Source of the DNA: Hirudo medicinalis
Taxonomy: Eukaryota > Annelida > Clitellata > Hirudinida > Hirudinidae
Assembly: GCA_011800805.1 (NCBI GenBank)
Contig: MPNW01001337.1
Coordinates: forward strand, 28,454 to 51,798
DNA length: 23,345 nucleotides
Direction of reading: 5' to 3'
Under the pieces are notes generated by a model. The model saw only the letters and a program-made list of their open reading frames with translations, made no database searches and was not told the DNA's origin. Positions 20,847 through 23,345 of the stretch are shown here, in pieces. The position numbers and the translations under genes were made by a program. Each line of letters starts with the position of its first letter. Position 1 is the first letter of the stretch.

Positions 20847-20967
20847 CTGGAAACGTTGAGCGATAAATGAACAGAGACTTTAAATAGACTTTCAATAATT
20901 TCTAATAAATAAGTAATCTTACAAAAGCCTCGTCATCATTGTGTTCGTTTCCATCAGTAGCAGCAGC

Positions 20968-21110
20968 AGAATCATCATCATCATCACCGTCATCGCCATC
21001 ATCATCATCATCACCACCGCCGGCATCATTGTCGGCATCACCATCATAATCACCGCCAAAATCATCATCATCACCATCATCATCATCTTCATCATCATCA
21101 ACATCGTAAT
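20968..21110 (+). repeat. (ATC)n upstream of the IS2-IS3 exon
   Basis: ATC-rich tract giving a poly-Asp minus frame. The region from 20847 to 22029 otherwise shows no channel S1 exon and no recognisable gene. Confidence 0.8.
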
Positions 21111-21736
21111 ATGGATTTGAAATCATTCCGAGACCAGTGAAGACAAATTCAAAGCACAGCGCAACAAATTCGTCAACAAATCAACAGAATTTCCAACAAA
21201 CGTACAACCCGAACGAAAGAAAAATAAATGAAAGAGACAAGAGAGATTACCTGGAGGTTTCGCTAAAACCAAAGTTCACCGTCCAGAACAAGTTCTAAGA
21301 GAGAATATGTTTTCCCAAACTTCTGAGGATTCAGAAGAAAGTAAAGTCGAAATGCTCGCCTCAAGCACAATTGCGTCAGTTGCCTGGTTCAGAATAAAGG
21401 AGACAATTAATTGAGGACGTTCCAGTTGGGGGAGAGGAATCTGCAGAAATAAAATGACAAATGAAGTCTTGCATTCATCAGCGAGGCCCGAAACTCCAGT
21501 TTAAACGCTGTGATTGATGCAAAAGTCAACCAGAGAGAGATCGGGGAGTCGAGAAAATGCGCTCGAGCGCTTCCATGGGAGAGGGTGTAATTGCATGGAA
21601 AAGATGGAGAAAAATGACCTGATCATGAGCAGGATCTTGTTGGAAGAGAGGTTTTTACTGGAAAATTACGCTAAACTTTGAGTGCAAAGACATTCGATGT
21701 GCCGGCGTCAAGTATGACTGGGTTGCAATCTTACCG

Positions 21737-21821
21737 ACATCACGGACAGCGCCCTCGGGGATAGGACGCTACACAAGTGGTTCGACGCCTCTGACCTGGT
21801 GCGTGTGGCGCTACATAAATC
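21737..21821 (+). mobile_element. SINE tail, diverged copy
   Basis: Both tail units are present in diverged form: CAGCGCCCTCGGGGATAGGA, then cgctacacaagtgg, then CGCCTCTGACCTGG and GGCGCTACATAAAT. The head upstream is too degraded to assign beyond about 21700. Confidence 0.55.
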
Positions 21822-22029
21822 AGATTATTCTTATTTCTATGGCTCAAAAAACGAATCAACACGGCTGCATTGGCGAAGGTTTGGTTGGATTATTCGCTGA
21901 AGGAGATTCAAATAAAATATAAAAAAACTAAAAAACAAACAGAACGTTGTACATTCGACAGAGTCACACAGAACTGTGCAAGCATTAAAATCGGATTAAG
22001 GACGTGTGAAAATTCATAAACCTTTTCAG

Positions 22030-22128
22030 CAAAGCAGTCTCAACCACAGCGGCGACGACGACTTCACTCCGCAAGAGGCTGCCGGCGTTTCGAACTACTT
22101 TGAAAACAACTTCAGCGAAATACGATAG
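22030..22128 (+). CDS. Probable last exon of an unidentified plus-strand gene
   Basis: A strong acceptor (aaaccttttcag) precedes an open frame of 32 codons ending in TAG. It reads QSSLNHSGDDDFTPQEAAG then VSNYFENNFSEIR. More than half of the third codon positions are C, as in the SCPx and channel exons and unlike the AT-rich surroundings. An AATAAA lies at 22256-22261, 128 bases past the stop. I do not recognise the family and could not find the upstream exon. The antisense frame is also open here, so strand choice rests on the acceptor, codon use and poly(A) signal. Confidence 0.45.
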   Translation, partial: QSSLNHSGDDDFTPQEAAGVSNYFENNFSEIR

Positions 22129-22255
22129 CTCATTAACATAAGGGATGTGCTTTGGATTCCATTCTTAAGTTAAATTTTCTTTTTATCAGACGAATGATTG
22201 TTTTGATTGTTTATTTATTATTTATTTTATTTATTTTTGTTTTTTTGAGGAGGTA

Positions 22256-22261
22256 AATAAA
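22256..22261 (+). promoter_or_regulatory. Candidate poly(A) signal AATAAA
   Basis: This is a canonical hexamer downstream of the candidate terminal exon and after a T-rich stretch. In an AT-rich region AATAAA is common by chance, so its weight comes from its position. Confidence 0.35.
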
Positions 22262-22546
22262 TGAATTGGTTGTTTAAATTTGGTTGCTAAAATAATTTTT
22301 GAGCAGAATTTCAAAATGGAGTTGTAAAATTTTGAAAAATCTTCCACACACGGTCGAGCGACAGTTCTTGTGGCACTCTGCTGCACGGACGACTCAATTT
22401 AAATTTAAAAAAAATAATTTTTTTTTGTGAGAAAAAATATTTTTAAGTCGGTAAAAATTTCAAATCCACTGGTTGTTAATCCTGGAATGAATTGAAAATT
22501 GTAACGCAACGGGATTGGTGATGATTTTGAAAACATAAACAAACAT

Positions 22547-22648
22547 AAACAAACAATTTTAGCCTAAACACAAACATAAACAAACAATTTTAGCGTAAAC
22601 ATAAACATAAACAAACAATTTTAGTGCAAACACAAACATAAATACAGA
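22547..22648 (+). repeat. 31-base tandem repeat, three units plus partial
   Basis: Units at 22547, 22578 and 22609 each start AAACAAACAATTTTAG. Every unit holds forkhead-type ATAAACAAACA motifs. A CRE palindrome TGACGTCA lies just downstream, near 22662. Confidence 0.8.
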
Positions 22649-22743
22649 GTTCGGACCGCTGTGACGTCATAAGAGCAATTGGGCTGCTGATTGTTTCATG
22701 ATTTGTCAGTCGAGCAAGTCTCGAGTAAAACAGAATTGGCATC

Positions 22744-23228
22744 AATTGTTGTTGTTGTTGTTGCTGCTGCTGCTGTTGTTGTTGTTGTTGCTGAAGCGCC
22801 TCTGACGCTATGCATATGGCGCTATATAAATGAACTACACATCATCATCATCATCATCGTCATCGTCATCATCATCGTCATCATCATCGCAGTGGATCTT
22901 GCATCCTTTAATACGACGTAAGTGGATTTTTCATTCCATTTTTTTTACGAGGCCTCCTGCGTTCGTGTGTTGTTTCTTTTTTTATAATTTCAAAATATTT
23001 CATTAAATTCACGCTTTATTTTTATTTCATTTTTCTTTTTTTTTCTTTTTCTTTTTATTTCCCCCTTTTTTTTTGTCGTCGTTGTGAATTTCCCGCTAAA
23101 CGGGAGATTGGAAAATTGTAAACAGCAATTTTATCAAAACATTTCCATTACTTAAAAAGGTTCTGTCTGTTCGGTTGACGCGTCGGAACCATCATCATCA
23201 TCATCATCATCATCGTCGTCGTTGTTGC
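22744..23228 (+). repeat. Cluster of trinucleotide microsatellites
   Basis: (GTT)n/(GCT)n at 22744-22792, (ATC)n at 22839-22892 after the SINE end, T-rich sequence, then (ATC)n/(GTC)n at 23190-23228. No gene is visible from 22270 to the window end. Confidence 0.75.
22793..22838 (+). mobile_element. SINE 3' end, second tail unit only
   Basis: AAGCGCCTCTGACGCTATGC, then ATATGGCGCTATATAAATGA and ACTACA match the final unit of the family. It is bracketed by (GTT/GCT)n on the left and (ATC)n on the right. Confidence 0.6.
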
Positions 23229-23345
23229 TGTTGTTATTGTCCTAATTAATTAATTTTGTAATAGTAATAGTTAATATGTTAAGCAATGGGATTGACATTA
23301 AAATTACATTGACATAAAAATTAATTAGTTAATTAGTGAAATTAC

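Noticed and set aside
20902..21170. Acidic minus frame that ends at a GTAAGA donor in phase with the Cav1 IS2 exon
   Set aside because: It is attractive as an acidic S1-S2 loop, but there is no S1 helix and no credible acceptor. The Asp run is explained by (ATC)n.
21244..21300. 44-base mini-exon on the minus strand (ctcttag to gtaatc)
   Set aside because: The splice sites look good, but the phase does not join the channel exon and the peptide does not match Cav1.
21990..22175. Open minus frame antisense to the candidate terminal exon
   Set aside because: It is open because it mirrors C-rich third positions of the plus frame. No start, splice site or family supports it.

Overview
This window is animal (metazoan) genomic DNA, most likely from an invertebrate. 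The background is AT-rich and crowded with (AAT)n, (ATC)n and (CAA)n microsatellites. Real exons stand out because their third codon positions are rich in G and C. Two minus-strand genes can be recognised from intron-split protein sequence. No taxon can be fixed from the sequence alone; a lophotrochozoan-type genome is a guess based on composition.

Layout. Positions 1-13214 are almost all intergenic or unresolved: AT-only tracts, minisatellites, G-rich blocks with TTAGGG motifs, a relic resembling a piggyBac transposase N-terminus (3702-3857), two SINE copies (4135-4327, 9371-9562), a two-unit ankyrin-repeat relic with an in-frame stop (9585-9803), and a 163-base assembly gap (12743-12905). 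Positions 13215-18962 hold 15 exons of a minus-strand SCPx gene (SCP2 locus), a peroxisomal 3-ketoacyl-CoA thiolase fused to a sterol carrier protein 2 domain and ending in the peroxisomal signal AKL. Only the N-terminal exon or exons are missing. Positions 20308-20846 hold two consecutive minus-strand exons of an L-type (Cav1) calcium channel alpha-1 subunit, covering domain I S2 to S4. Positions 22030-22128 look like the last exon of an unidentified plus-strand gene, followed by an AATAAA signal.

The main anomaly is positional. SCPx lacks its 5' end and the channel lacks all exons after IS4, and the two gene pieces lie on either side of a single N at 20126, at the edge of a long (AAT)n tract. 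An assembly join there, true or false, explains this best. A second single N at 7871 is flanked by a 94-base exact duplication, typical of unmerged contig ends.

The most interesting repeat is a tRNA-derived SINE with five copies, all in plus orientation. Its tail is made of two tandem hairpin units that both end in GCGCTAYATAAATG, and most copies abut microsatellites. I found no convincing new multi-gene system. The novelty here lies in repeats, a possible short SCP2 start, and exon-flanking complementary microsatellites.
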